Source: Candidatus Pantoea varia (lineage in GTDB: Bacteria > Pseudomonadota > Gammaproteobacteria > Enterobacterales > Enterobacteriaceae). From it: a stretch of 64,000 nucleotides of DNA. A program made the translations under genes and the position numbers. Where the stretch lies: positions 992,001-1,056,000 of the forward strand of contig NZ_FOVG01000001.1 of assembly GCF_900115075.1 (NCBI RefSeq), in the 5' to 3' direction. This document shows, in pieces, positions 54,061 through 63,280 of this stretch. The notes beneath the pieces were generated by a model, which searched no databases, had not been told where the DNA came from, and saw only the letters and a program-made list of their open reading frames with translations. Each line of letters begins with the position of its first letter. Position 1 is the first letter of the stretch.

Positions 54061-54182
54061 GCAGGTGAATGCAACGTCAAGCGATGGGCGTTGCGCTCCA
54101 TATTGTCTTACTTCTATATTTAGAATTATTGCATAGCACATTTAATTCGAAACATGCCGGCCATTGTGCCGGCTTTTTTTTT
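54061..54182 (+). ncRNA. fnrS: Anaerobically induced small RNA FnrS
   Basis: About 122 nt. The 5' part, GCAGGTGAATGCAACGTCAA then GCGATGGGCGTTGCGCTCCA and TATTGTCTTACTTC, is as I remember E. coli FnrS, and the 3' half keeps GCATAGCACA. It ends with the terminator GCCGGC/GCCGGC (54156-54173) and nine T residues. An FNR site sits at -42. With Hfq, FnrS represses aerobic functions such as sodB when oxygen is absent. Position behind zntB is the same as in E. coli. Confidence 0.94.
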
Positions 54183-54249
54183 GCCCGCCTGGCTGGAACG
54201 CCAATCCTTTCCTAAGCTTAAAGTCCATTCGCAAGAAAAGGAGTACGGC

Positions 54250-54396
54250 ATGAGCGCGATTTTAAACAGCGAGCCGATCCCTACGGATCCAGTCCCGATT
54301 CCTGAACCGATTCCCCATCCGCAACCCCAGCCAGATCAGCCGACCGATCCGGAATATCCGCCGATAATGGATCCACCGCCTCACCGCAACATATAA
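54250..54396 (+). CDS. Small proline-rich protein
   Basis: Protein of 48 aa, about one third proline, with PIPEPIP and PQPQPDQPTDP repeats; starts MSAILNSEPIPT. AAAGGAG lies six bases before the ATG, a near-perfect ribosome binding site. It is probably disordered; there is no signal peptide or membrane helix. Function unknown. It lies between fnrS and the ttcA terminator. Confidence 0.7.
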   Translation: MSAILNSEPIPTDPVPIPEPIPHPQPQPDQPTDPEYPPIMDPPPHRNI

Positions 54397-54426
54397 AAAA
54401 AGGGCGTGCTGCCAGCAGCACGCCCT
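54393..54426 (-). terminator. Terminator of ttcA, probably bidirectional
   Basis: Stem AGGGCGTGCTGC (54401-54412) and GCAGCACGCCCT (54415-54426). On the minus strand it is followed by seven T residues. It also lies just past the stop of the proline-rich gene. Confidence 0.9.
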
Positions 54427-54442
54427 TAATGCTGCAAGGCAC

Positions 54443-55378
54443 TTATTTGATCTGAAGCACATCCAGACGTGCACTGAGATCCGGTGCATCCTCTTCATCG
54501 GCCCGCCAGCCTACAGGCTGTAACGGCAGGGATTCCCGGTCAAAAGCCAGATCGCCGCCATCAACCACTGCATCACCATGTTTGATGCCTTTAAAATCGA
54601 ACAGACTGATATCTGCCAGGTGCGACGGCACCACATTCTGCATCGCGCTGAACATGGTTTCGATACGGCCAGGGTAGCGCTTATCCCAGTCACGCAGCAT
54701 ATCGGCCACGACCTGACGCTGCAGGTTTGGCTGAGAACCACAGAGGTTGCACGGGATAATCGGGAACTGACGCGCTTCTGAAAAGCGAATGATATCTTTC
54801 TCGCGGCAGTAGGCCAGCGGACGGATCACGATCTGCTTGCCATCGTCGCTCATCAGCTTTGGTGGCATGCCTTTCAGTTTTCCACCGTAGAACATGTTCA
54901 GGAACAGCGTCTGCAGGATGTCATCGCGATGGTGGCCCAGCGCAATTTTAGTACAACCCAGTTCAGTCGCGACGCGATAGAGAATCCCACGGCGCAGGCG
55001 AGAGCAGAGTGAGCAGGTGGTTTTGCCTTCCGGCACCTTATCTTTGACGATAGAGTAGGTATCTTCTTCGATAATCCGATACTCCACGCCCTGGGCCTCA
55101 AGATATTGCGGCAGGATGTGCTCAGGGAAGCCAGGCTGTTTCTGGTCGAGGTTGACGGCAATCAGGCTGAAGTTGACCGGCGCGCTTTTTTGCAGACTGC
55201 GCAAAATTTCCAGCATGGTGTAGCTGTCTTTACCGCCCGACAGACAGACCATGATGCGGTCGCCTTCTTCAATCATATTAAAATCTGCAATGGCTTCGCC
55301 GACGTTACGACGCAGACGTTTCTGCAGTTTATTGAGGTTGTACTGTTCTTTCTTGTCAACCGTTTGATTATCTTGCAT
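54443..55378 (-). CDS. ttcA: tRNA 2-thiocytidine(32) synthetase
   Basis: Enzyme of 311 aa that thiolates C32 of certain tRNAs with an iron-sulphur cluster. The PP-loop [10 protein letters not shown] (about 45-54) binds ATP, and cysteines CSLC (about 123-126) plus the later CNLC (about 218) fit cluster binding. Full-length compared with E. coli. In many E. coli strains the Rac prophage sits at this locus; here ttcA is intact. Confidence 0.96.
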   Translation of the reverse strand: MQDNQTVDKKEQYNLNKLQKRLRRNVGEAIADFNMIEEGDRIMVCLSGGKDSYTMLEILRSLQKSAPVNFSLIAVNLDQKQPGFPEHILPQYLEAQGVEYRIIEEDTYSIVKDKVPEGKTTCSLCSRLRRGILYRVATELGCTKIALGHHRDDILQTLFLNMFYGGKLKGMPPKLMSDDGKQIVIRPLAYCREKDIIRFSEARQFPIIPCNLCGSQPNLQRQVVADMLRDWDKRYPGRIETMFSAMQNVVPSHLADISLFDFKGIKHGDAVVDGGDLAFDRESLPLQPVGWRADEEDAPDLSARLDVLQIK

Positions 55379-55573
55379 TTTTACCTATCTCAAAAACCAG
55401 AAAGCGTAGCTGAAGGGCAAATTGCCGTGCGCGTTCAGCCAGACACTTCACTGCGGTGTCACGAATATGCAGCGTATGGTACGGATTGTTGCCGCGAATG
55501 CCAGTGCTGGAGTGAAGTAATCAGCGGATAATCGCCGCTAGAGGCGAGAATGAGAGAGGTCAGGAGTGCGATG

Positions 55574-55735
55574 TCAGCTGGCGGGCACATCATTCCACTG
55601 ACAATCAATTTCGTCACTGTGCATTGAGCAGGAGGGGGGTGATGCCTGGTAAGCATCAGCCCGCAGATGTTCTTTTTTTGCCGCACAACCGGCGGTCATA
55701 AATATGACAGAGAGAATTAACAGCGTTTTCATCAT
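55574..55735 (-). CDS. Small lipoprotein
   Basis: Protein of 53 aa starting MMKTLLILSVIFMTAGCAAK: signal peptide with lipobox TAGC, so lipidation at C17. The mature part has about 37 residues and two more cysteines (SCSMHSDEIDCQWND). I start at ATG 55735 or the next ATG at 55732; a longer frame to 55765 is unlikely. A perfect FNR consensus lies about 90 bp upstream. No family recognised. Confidence 0.7.
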   Translation of the reverse strand: MMKTLLILSVIFMTAGCAAKKEHLRADAYQASPPSCSMHSDEIDCQWNDVPAS

Positions 55736-55819
55736 TGCTACCGGATGAGTAAATAAAAACAGCATGCGCCGTGATTAATCAATCCCGTATAAACGAATAT
55801 CTGTTTAGGTATGCCTGAT

Positions 55820-55833
55820 TTGATACGAATCAA
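55820..55833. promoter_or_regulatory. Perfect FNR consensus site
   Basis: TTGAT-ACGA-ATCAA, an exact match. It lies between the small lipoprotein (minus strand) and a group of small plus-strand frames. On the minus strand a TTTATA -10-like element at 55788-55793 is about 35 bp away, which would give class II spacing for the lipoprotein gene. The remaining 55736-56126 sequence is AT-rich without a gene. Confidence 0.6.
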
Positions 55834-56013
55834 ATAAAATGTTTTTCATAAATCCGATGAGTGTTATTTTGTGAGCCGCTGTTGATTTCCAGACGACACA
55901 ATCTGAAAAGTGCGCTCTGTTTAATATGCGTTGACCCCGCAGGTTTATAATTACTTTCGCTTTTAATGCAAAATTAAGCCTCTTATTAATTTAGAATTGC
56001 TTTTGTCTGTACG

Positions 56014-56030
56014 CCCTTGCCCGGCAAGGG
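56014..56030. repeat. 17-bp perfect palindrome
   Basis: CCCTTGCC (56014-56021) and GGCAAGGG (56023-56030) around one C, in AT-rich non-coding sequence upstream of small frames. It might be an operator or hairpin; no T run follows. Confidence 0.35.
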
Positions 56031-56126
56031 TCATTACAATTCAATACGGAATTCTATCATTTAAGTCACAATAATCAGTAAAGTGTAAAGGGACGGACTA
56101 CACGGTTTACGATTAAAGGAATCAGG

Positions 56127-56195
56127 ATGAACTATTCTGCTGCGAGTTATTTTTCGCACATTCTGTCAATACACAGCGCAGATGAAACCGTTTAA
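56127..56195 (+). CDS. Possible 22-aa leader peptide
   Basis: Short frame MNYSAASYFSHILSIHSADE then TV. AAAGGAATCAGG stands directly before the ATG, one of the best ribosome binding sites in the area. It ends 26 bp before the 58-aa frame at 56222, so it could be a leader peptide. Nothing else supports it. Confidence 0.3.
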   Translation: MNYSAASYFSHILSIHSADETV

Positions 56196-56221
56196 TGTCC
56201 GGCTATATAGGTGAATAAAAA

Positions 56222-56398
56222 ATGAATCTACCTTTAACGTCTATGAGACATCCGGATAAAAATCACAAAATAAAAAAGTATGGCATCAGATTTATTATGA
56301 CGCTGCTACTCTTTTTACTCTGCTATGTTGCAGTCATGTATTGTGGGGTTTTGCTGCTGGTGAACCGGCACGGATTACTCCATTTTCTGATGCACTGA
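56222..56398 (+). CDS. 58-aa small inner-membrane protein
   Basis: Short frame starting MNLPLTSMRHPDKNHKIKKY with a basic N-terminus and one long hydrophobic helix (MTLLLFLLCYVAVMYCGVLL), ending in a short HGLLHFLMH tail. AGGTGA precedes the ATG by seven bases. It is convergent with the 85-aa membrane protein gene, 21 bp apart. The basic N-terminus suggests N-in orientation. No family recognised. Confidence 0.6.
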   Translation: MNLPLTSMRHPDKNHKIKKYGIRFIMTLLLFLLCYVAVMYCGVLLLVNRHGLLHFLMH

Positions 56399-56419
56399 AT
56401 TTTTACGGTATTGATACTG

Positions 56420-56677
56420 TCAGCCACAGGCTTTAAAAATCCAGCGATAGGCGTGATGTAAAAAATGCCTCAGCACTTCCATGAAATCTTCAGCCCCTTC
56501 TTCCGCCAGACATTGTCCTGTCTCCAGCGCATTATTTACCGAATTCCGATGATCCAGGATCATCATGATGGCGATAGCGCATGCAATCAGCATAAAAATC
56601 AGCATGCCTGCTGCTAACCGGTTTTTGGGCGCGGCAGCGGATTGGGCATCTTCAGGATGGTCAGAGTTATGAGACAT
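56420..56677 (-). CDS. 85-aa single-helix membrane protein
   Basis: Polar N-terminus (MSHNSDHPEDAQSAAAPKNR), one membrane helix (about 23-41, AAGMLIFMLIACAIAIMMIL) and a C-terminal part with two cysteines (QCLAEEGAEDF and FKACG). GGATACCA precedes the ATG. No family is recognised. Codon use is ordinary, so it is probably real. Confidence 0.65.
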   Translation of the reverse strand: MSHNSDHPEDAQSAAAPKNRLAAGMLIFMLIACAIAIMMILDHRNSVNNALETGQCLAEEGAEDFMEVLRHFLHHAYRWIFKACG

Positions 56678-56892
56678 TGGTATCCGGATAAAATGATTAC
56701 GCTAATAAACAATAACGGATTATGCCATTAATTCCCGGCGGGCTCTATGTTTCAGGTCAGGCTGCAGCGATTCTGATTTTTACAGAAGAGGAAGTTGAAT
56801 AGGGGGCAGAAGGCGGTGACGGCTCTCCGCCTTCTGCAGGTTCCAGGGGTCTGTATGGCTGCGTCTGAAGAGAAGGGTATCTGAAAGGGGAT

Positions 56893-57549
56893 TTACATCA
56901 TCTCCAGTGACTGCACCCCTTTGATCTCCATGACCTTATCGTAGAGGTGCGCATCATTGGACTTGCGGGACAGCGTCACCTGAACGCTGAGTTCGCACAG
57001 ACCGCTCTCCTCATCACGATTAATTACCGTCACGTTGCCGTAGCGAATGCCTTCGCGCTGCATCACCAGCAGTACCAGCGGCACGCTTTTGGGCTTGAGG
57101 AAAACCAGCAGCGTATGGTGTTTGCCGATTAGAAGATGGCTCAGGCGGCGGAACACTTCCAGCACCACCAGCGCCAGCACCGTGCCATAAATACCGATCT
57201 CATACATGCCGCTGCCGATCACCAGACCAATTGCCGCCGTCACCCATAAACCCGCCGCCGTGGTTAAGCCTTTCACCACCTGTTTCTGGATCATAATGGT
57301 GCCGGCCCCCAGGAAGCCCATGCCGCTGACGACCTGAGCTGCGATACGGCTGGGATCCAGGGCCACATGGTCGCTGGTGAGCATATCGGCGAAGCCATAT
57401 TTTGACACCAGCATGAACATGGCACTGCCGATACCGACAAGAATATGGGTGCGCAGCCCCGCTTCTTTAGCCCGCATCTGACGCTCCAGGCCAATCAGGC
57501 CGCCGAGAATACCGGCCAGGGCGATGCGAATTAACATATCCATTAACAT
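56893..57549 (-). CDS. MgtC/SapB-family membrane protein
   Basis: Protein of 218 aa. The N-terminal half has about five helices with GGLIGLERQMRAKEAGLRTH and VVSGMGFLGAGTIM, the hallmarks of the MgtC/SapB/YhiD family. The C-terminal half (about 140-218) is a soluble ACT-like domain. MgtC proteins help growth at low magnesium and in host cells by inhibiting the F-type ATPase; whether this paralogue does so is not known. GGAG lies seven bases before the ATG. Not related to the sapB permease above despite the name. Confidence 0.88.
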   Translation of the reverse strand: MLMDMLIRIALAGILGGLIGLERQMRAKEAGLRTHILVGIGSAMFMLVSKYGFADMLTSDHVALDPSRIAAQVVSGMGFLGAGTIMIQKQVVKGLTTAAGLWVTAAIGLVIGSGMYEIGIYGTVLALVVLEVFRRLSHLLIGKHHTLLVFLKPKSVPLVLLVMQREGIRYGNVTVINRDEESGLCELSVQVTLSRKSNDAHLYDKVMEIKGVQSLEMM

Positions 57550-57733
57550 GGCTTTACTCCGAAATAGTAGGGGCCGAAAAAGGGTGCCAGTTCAGCGATA
57601 ACAGGTAAACAAGATAATTCTGCTTGCAAATGATGACGGAGAATTTTGTAAAAAGCTGTTTCACCTCTCGACCCCTTGTGCTGCCTGACATATGCTGAGC
57701 CAGCCTATTACCCCCATTCCCGGAGTTCGATTG

Positions 57734-58009
57734 ATGAAAGCAGCCACCTTTTTGCTGGCCGGTGCCGCATTATTACTTTCTGCCTGCAGCAGCAACAGTG
57801 ATGATAACGAGCCACCGCAACAAGCCACCGCCGCCCATATCCAGCCTCGGGTAGTGATGTCTTCCCTGGCAGAAAGCACCTGTTCAAATGCGGGTGGAAC
57901 GCTGGCGTTTTCGCATCAGCTGGATGGTTCGCGCGTGGGAATGTGTCAGTTAGTGAATGGCCGTCGCTGTGATGAGCAGGCGTTGATTGGCGGGAATTGC
58001 GCGCGCTGA
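57734..58009 (+). CDS. ydbJ: DUF333 lipoprotein YdbJ
   Basis: Lipoprotein of 91 aa from ATG 57734; an in-frame start at 57692 would spoil the signal peptide. Lipobox LSAC, with C18 as the lipidated residue. The mature C-terminal DUF333 part reads AESTCSNAGGTLAFSHQLDG and CQLVNGRRCDE. It lies next to ldhA as E. coli ydbJ does, but the hslJ gene between them there is absent. Function unknown. Confidence 0.85.
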   Translation: MKAATFLLAGAALLLSACSSNSDDNEPPQQATAAHIQPRVVMSSLAESTCSNAGGTLAFSHQLDGSRVGMCQLVNGRRCDEQALIGGNCAR

Positions 58010-58055
58010 TAGACAGGCCGGATTGCCCCGGCCCGCATAGTTACGCAGAGACTAG

Positions 58056-59048
58056 TCAGGCAGAGAGTCGGTTCGGGCAGTTCTCACCCCGGTCGAGCTG
58101 TCTGAGATTATTCAGTGTCGTTTCTGAAATGGCGGTCAGCGCTTCGGCGGTTAAAAACGCCTGATGGCCGGTGAATAACACGTTATGGCACGCCGACAGA
58201 CGGCGGAACACATCATCCTGAATCACATCATTCGACTTATCTTCAAAGAACAGGCCGCGTTCATTCTCATAAACATCCATGCCGAGTGCGCCAATTTTCT
58301 GCTGTTTCAGCGCTTCAATTGCCGCCTGTGAATCGATAAGACCACCACGACTGGTGTTGATTACCATTACCCCATCGCGCATCTGTTTAAACGCATCGGC
58401 GTTGAGCAGATGATGATTCTCCGGCGTCAGCGGGCAGTGCAGCGTAATGACGTGGGATTCAGCAAACAGCGTCTTCAGATCGACATACTCCGCGCCCAGT
58501 TCCAGCGCCTGCTGGCTCGGGTAGGGATCATATGCCAGCAGCCGCATACCAAAACCTTTCAGAATGCGCATCGTCGCAATCCCGATTTTACCGGTGCCGA
58601 TAACGCCCGCGGTTTTGTTATGCATATTGAAGCCGGTCAGCCCATCGAGTGAAAAGTTCGCGTCACGGGTACGCTGATAGGCTCGATGAATACGGCGGTT
58701 AAGGGTCATCATCAGGCCGATCGTATGTTCAGCCACCGCTTCCGGTGAGTAGGCCGGAACCCGTACGACTTCCAGACCCAACTCTTTTACTGCAGCCAGA
58801 TCGACATTATTGAAGCCAGCGCAACGCAGCGCGATGTATTTCACACCCAGCCCGGCCAGCTCTTCCAGCACCGGACGGCTGCCATCATCGTTGACAAAGA
58901 TGCAGACGGCATCGCAACCCACTGCGGTTTTGGCCGTGCTTTCAGAGAGTAAAAAGTCAAAAAACACCAGTTCAAAGCCGAACTGCTCGTTAACCTGCTC
59001 AAGGTATTTCTGATCGTAATGTTTGGTACTGTAAACCGCGATCTTCAT
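58056..59048 (-). CDS. ldhA: D-lactate dehydrogenase (fermentative)
   Basis: NADH-dependent enzyme of 330 aa that reduces pyruvate to D-lactate in fermentation. NAD-binding motif GVIGTGKIG (about 148-156). Catalytic residues lie in TSRGGLID (R), YENERGLFFED (E) and LFTGHQAFLT (H). GCAGGAGCATAACG precedes the ATG. Divergent from ydbH, as in E. coli. Confidence 0.97.
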   Translation of the reverse strand: MKIAVYSTKHYDQKYLEQVNEQFGFELVFFDFLLSESTAKTAVGCDAVCIFVNDDGSRPVLEELAGLGVKYIALRCAGFNNVDLAAVKELGLEVVRVPAYSPEAVAEHTIGLMMTLNRRIHRAYQRTRDANFSLDGLTGFNMHNKTAGVIGTGKIGIATMRILKGFGMRLLAYDPYPSQQALELGAEYVDLKTLFAESHVITLHCPLTPENHHLLNADAFKQMRDGVMVINTSRGGLIDSQAAIEALKQQKIGALGMDVYENERGLFFEDKSNDVIQDDVFRRLSACHNVLFTGHQAFLTAEALTAISETTLNNLRQLDRGENCPNRLSA

Positions 59049-59193
59049 CGTTATGCTCCTGCAGAGTGATAGATCAAGGATAACGTTTTCTGACTGACTT
59101 TGCTTAAACAGCTGATCTGCACCTGGCGCAGACCTTCACCTCTGGCAGATTACATGCCATCATCGTTGTCAGGATACTGTAAGGAAAAGGATT

Positions 59194-61824
59194 ATGGCTT
59201 TTATGCCACGGATTTTCCGGCGGCGACTGGCGGCCATTCTGGCGCTGATTCTGTTGCTGCTCGGCCTGATGTTGACTGTTACGCAATGGCTGCCACGGCT
59301 GGTCGGCATCTGGCTGCCTGATGAGACCCGCATTGAGCTGTCGGGCGCGCCGCGCTGGCGCGAGGGTGGACTGTGGTTGCCTCAGATTCGTTATCTCGCG
59401 GGTGACTGCTCGCTGGCAACCATAAAGGCAGTGTCACTGGGCTGGCATCAGTCGCGCTGGAAACTCAATTCTGAAGAGCTGACGCTGGACAGCGCCTGCC
59501 TGCAAAAATTACCTGCGGGTGAACAGAGCACCGCCGCACCCAAAACGCTGGCCGAATGGCAGACCATGCTGCCTGGCGCTGACGTTCATCTGGGCAAACT
59601 GATCGTTGCGCCGTGGCAGACCTATGCGGGCGCGCTGGATCTGACACTGGACAAAGATCGTCAGCAACTTAATTATCAGGGCGATAATCTGCAACTGGCG
59701 GCGACGCTGATCGGTCAGCAGCTCGCGATAAGTCGTCTGACGCTCACTCATCCTGCACTTCCTGAACCCATCATACTAAGTGGTCAGCTGGAGTTACCCA
59801 CCTTCGCCACGGATCTGCCGGTGAATGGTGAGGTGGCCGGACAACTCGCGCTGGGTGCTCTGCCGCATCCGCTGCAGCTGACGCTCAACTGGCAGCAGCA
59901 GCAGGGTGAGCTGCGCGTGGCGATGGCGGAAGAGAACCGGCCGCTTCTCAGACTGCCCTGGCAGATCAGTCGCGAACAGATTCGGATTGAAAAGGGCGAA
60001 TACTTCTGGCCACTGGCGGCCCAGCCACTTTCAGGGTTTATTAACCTGACGCTGGATAACTGGCAGTCGGGCCTTGAAAGCAGTCAGATCACCGGTCGCG
60101 TCAACCTGCTGACGCAGGGCCGCGGCGGCAAGGGCAATGTGGTGCTGGGCGTCGGTCCCGGTAACCTGAGTCTGACCGATAGCCACCTGCCATTTCAACT
60201 GACCGGCGAAAGTAAGCTGGCCGATCTGCAACTTTATGGTTCCATCCCTGGCGTGCTCAGCGGCTCGCTGCTCGATCCTCAGTTAGTTTTGCAACCTAAA
60301 TCGCTGCTGCGCCTGCGGGGTCGGCTTCTGTCCACGCTGGACGTTGACGAGGCGCGCTGGCCGCTGGCGGGCGTGCGACTCTCCTCGCAGGGCATTGATG
60401 GGCGCCTGCAGGCTATTCTCAACGCCCACGATGCCAGTTTTGGCCGCTTCCGGCTGCATCTGGATGGTCGCGCCACGGATTTCTGGCCTGACAAAGGTGA
60501 ATGGAACTGGCGGTACTGGGGCGGTGGCGAGCTACTGCCGCTGCAGGCGCGCTGGGATGTCAAAGGCACCGGCGGCTGGCACGACACGCTGATTCACCTG
60601 GATACACTCTCAACCGGTTTTAATCAATTGGCTTACGGCAGCGTTAACGTCGCAAAACCGCGCCTGACACTGACTGAACCCGTTAAATGGCAGCGTGATG
60701 CGTCGCAACCTTCCTTCAATGGCCATTTCAGACTGAAGGCGGGGCCGACCCACTTCAGCTATGGCGGCCGTCTGGCTGATTCCACGCTGGACTTCGAGGC
60801 GAAAGGCCGCGATCCCGGCTATTTCATCTGGCGGGGCGAGTTAAAAGCGGGCAAGGTTGGCCCGCTGCGGGTGAACGGCCGCTGGGACGGCGAACGGTTA
60901 CGCGGCCAGGCCTGGTGGCCGGCACAGTCGCTGACCGTGTTTCAGCCGCTGCTCAGCCCGGATATGAAAATGCAGATTCAGGGCGGCAGTTTGCAGGCAC
61001 AGGTCGCTTTCTCCGCCGCCAGTGAACAGGGTTTCCAGGCCGGAGGCCACTGGACGGTCAGGCAGGGCAGCGTCTGGACACCGGACAGCCAGGTGAACGG
61101 TATCGACTTTTCACTGCCGTTCAGATTCCATGAGCAGCAGTGGCAGTTTGGTCAGCATGGCCCGGTTTCACTGCGTATTGCCGAGGTGCAGAACCAGTTT
61201 GCGATGCAGAATATTCGTGCCGATCTGCAGGGTAACTGGCCGTGGTCTGAAGAGGCGCCGCTGACATTACAGGATGTCAGCCTCGATCTGCTGGGCGGGC
61301 AAATCACGCTGCCATCTTTGCGCATGCCGCAGCATGAGCCAGCCCGGGTGTCACTGAGAAATATCAGCCTCAGCGAGCTGGTGACGGCATTGAAGCCTAA
61401 ACAGTTTGCCATGTCGGGTAAGGTCAACGGCGAGCTGCCGCTGTGGCTCAATAATCCGCGCTGGCTGGTGGAGAAAGGGTGGATTGCTAACAGTGGTCCG
61501 CTGACTTTTCGGCTGGATAAAGATATGGCGGATGCCATTACCCGCAACAACGTAGCGACCGGCGCGGCGCTGGACTGGTTACGCTATATGGAAGTCTCCC
61601 GCAGCTGGGCGACGATCAATCTGGATAACCTGGGCGACCTCACCATGGCGGCGCAGGTGCAGGGCGTCAGCCAGTTCAGTAACCGTCGTCAGACGGTCAA
61701 TCTCAACTATCGTCATCAGGAAAACCTGTTTCAGCTCTGGCGCAGCCTGCGCTTTGGCGATAATTTGCAATCCTGGTTAGAGCAACATGCGACTTTGCCA
61801 TCGAACAAGGACACTTCACCATGA
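59194..61824 (+). CDS. ydbH: AsmA-like intermembrane phospholipid transporter YdbH
   Basis: Large envelope protein of 876 aa with one N-terminal membrane helix (about 10-32) and a long periplasmic chain of beta-rich repeats. It belongs to the TamB/YhdP/YdbH group that moves phospholipids to the outer membrane. AAGGAAAAGG precedes the ATG. It overlaps ynbE by 4 bp (ATGA). YnbE is thought to close the bridge at the outer membrane. Confidence 0.94.
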   Translation: MAFMPRIFRRRLAAILALILLLLGLMLTVTQWLPRLVGIWLPDETRIELSGAPRWREGGLWLPQIRYLAGDCSLATIKAVSLGWHQSRWKLNSEELTLDSACLQKLPAGEQSTAAPKTLAEWQTMLPGADVHLGKLIVAPWQTYAGALDLTLDKDRQQLNYQGDNLQLAATLIGQQLAISRLTLTHPALPEPIILSGQLELPTFATDLPVNGEVAGQLALGALPHPLQLTLNWQQQQGELRVAMAEENRPLLRLPWQISREQIRIEKGEYFWPLAAQPLSGFINLTLDNWQSGLESSQITGRVNLLTQGRGGKGNVVLGVGPGNLSLTDSHLPFQLTGESKLADLQLYGSIPGVLSGSLLDPQLVLQPKSLLRLRGRLLSTLDVDEARWPLAGVRLSSQGIDGRLQAILNAHDASFGRFRLHLDGRATDFWPDKGEWNWRYWGGGELLPLQARWDVKGTGGWHDTLIHLDTLSTGFNQLAYGSVNVAKPRLTLTEPVKWQRDASQPSFNGHFRLKAGPTHFSYGGRLADSTLDFEAKGRDPGYFIWRGELKAGKVGPLRVNGRWDGERLRGQAWWPAQSLTVFQPLLSPDMKMQIQGGSLQAQVAFSAASEQGFQAGGHWTVRQGSVWTPDSQVNGIDFSLPFRFHEQQWQFGQHGPVSLRIAEVQNQFAMQNIRADLQGNWPWSEEAPLTLQDVSLDLLGGQITLPSLRMPQHEPARVSLRNISLSELVTALKPKQFAMSGKVNGELPLWLNNPRWLVEKGWIANSGPLTFRLDKDMADAITRNNVATGAALDWLRYMEVSRSWATINLDNLGDLTMAAQVQGVSQFSNRRQTVNLNYRHQENLFQLWRSLRFGDNLQSWLEQHATLPSNKDTSP

Positions 61825-62009
61825 GCCTGAGGCCATTACTGGTTCTGGCAGCCGGACTGCTGAGCATCGGCTGCGTGCCGCGCATTGAAGTCACGGCACC
61901 CAAAGATCCCATCACCATCAACATGAATGTGAAAATCGAGCATGAGATCCACATCAAAGTCGATAAAGACGTGGAAGCGTTACTGAAAAACCAGAGCGGC
62001 CTGTTCTGA
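61821..62009 (+). CDS. ynbE: Lipoprotein YnbE, partner of YdbH
   Basis: Lipoprotein of 62 aa with lipobox SIGC (C18) and a mature region PRIEVTAPKDPITINMNVKI that forms beta strands. In E. coli it joins YdbH at the outer membrane and is kept from over-multimerising by YdbL. The start overlaps the ydbH stop, so translation is coupled. Confidence 0.95.
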   Translation: MSLRPLLVLAAGLLSIGCVPRIEVTAPKDPITINMNVKIEHEIHIKVDKDVEALLKNQSGLF

Positions 62010-62020
62010 GGAGAGTCACG

Positions 62021-62359
62021 ATGAAACGCATAAGCGCGGCGCTGTTACTCGCACTGGCGATGGCACAGCCTGCCTGGGCACTGACGCTCGATGAGGCGCG
62101 GCACTCAGGCCGGGCAGGTGAAACGCTTTCCGGCTATCTGGCGGCACGTTCGCAGGACAGTGAAACACTGGCGCTGGTGCAGCGTATTAATGCCGGACGT
62201 CAGCTGGAGTATCAGCGGCTGGCAGAGCAGAATAATCTCTCCACGGCCGATGTCGCCAGCATTGCCGGACAGAAGCTGGTCAGCCGTGCGGCTGCGGGGG
62301 AATATGTGCGCGGCATCAATGGTCAGTGGCTGAGAAAGGAAACAGATAGCGGTCAGTAA
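62021..62359 (+). CDS. ydbL: Periplasmic protein YdbL (DUF1318)
   Basis: Secreted protein of 112 aa: signal peptide cut after AWA (about residue 20), then LTLDEARHSGRAGETLSGYL and a DUF1318 region ending GEYVRGINGQWLRK. It acts as chaperone-like partner of YnbE. GAGGAGAGTCACG precedes the ATG. Last gene of ydbH-ynbE-ydbL. Confidence 0.94.
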   Translation: MKRISAALLLALAMAQPAWALTLDEARHSGRAGETLSGYLAARSQDSETLALVQRINAGRQLEYQRLAEQNNLSTADVASIAGQKLVSRAAAGEYVRGINGQWLRKETDSGQ

Positions 62360-62365
62360 CCGGCG

Positions 62366-62395
62366 AAAAAAAACCGGGCGCGAGGCCCGGTCTTT
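62366..62395. terminator. Bidirectional terminator between ydbL and azoR
   Basis: Stem ACCGGGC (62373-62379) and GCCCGGT (62385-62391). Eight A residues stand before it (T run for the minus strand) and TCTTTT after it. It ends both convergent genes. Confidence 0.88.
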
Positions 62396-62423
62396 TACAG
62401 CGTCATCCTGAGATGACAGAGAC

Positions 62424-63059
<636 letters not shown>

Positions 63060-63280
63060 TCAATGGCTTACACTCTACGGTTATCGATGGCGCGGTGAAA
63101 GCGCAATATTTCGAGACCCATGTTCGAATTTATTGAATAAGCCTAACCGGGGCCAGCCGCCGGAACGGTTCAAAATGTGCTATGATGCGCACAATTATTT
63201 TTATTGAATCAGCTGGTTATCCCGGCTTACAGGGCGCTGCTTCAGGCAGCGACACCGTCTGAGTAAGGTACGTCACAATT

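Noticed and set aside
56893..57549. A second sapB, completing a duplicated sap operon
   Set aside because: The protein is of the MgtC/SapB-named magnesium family, not the Sap permease; the shared name is a coincidence.
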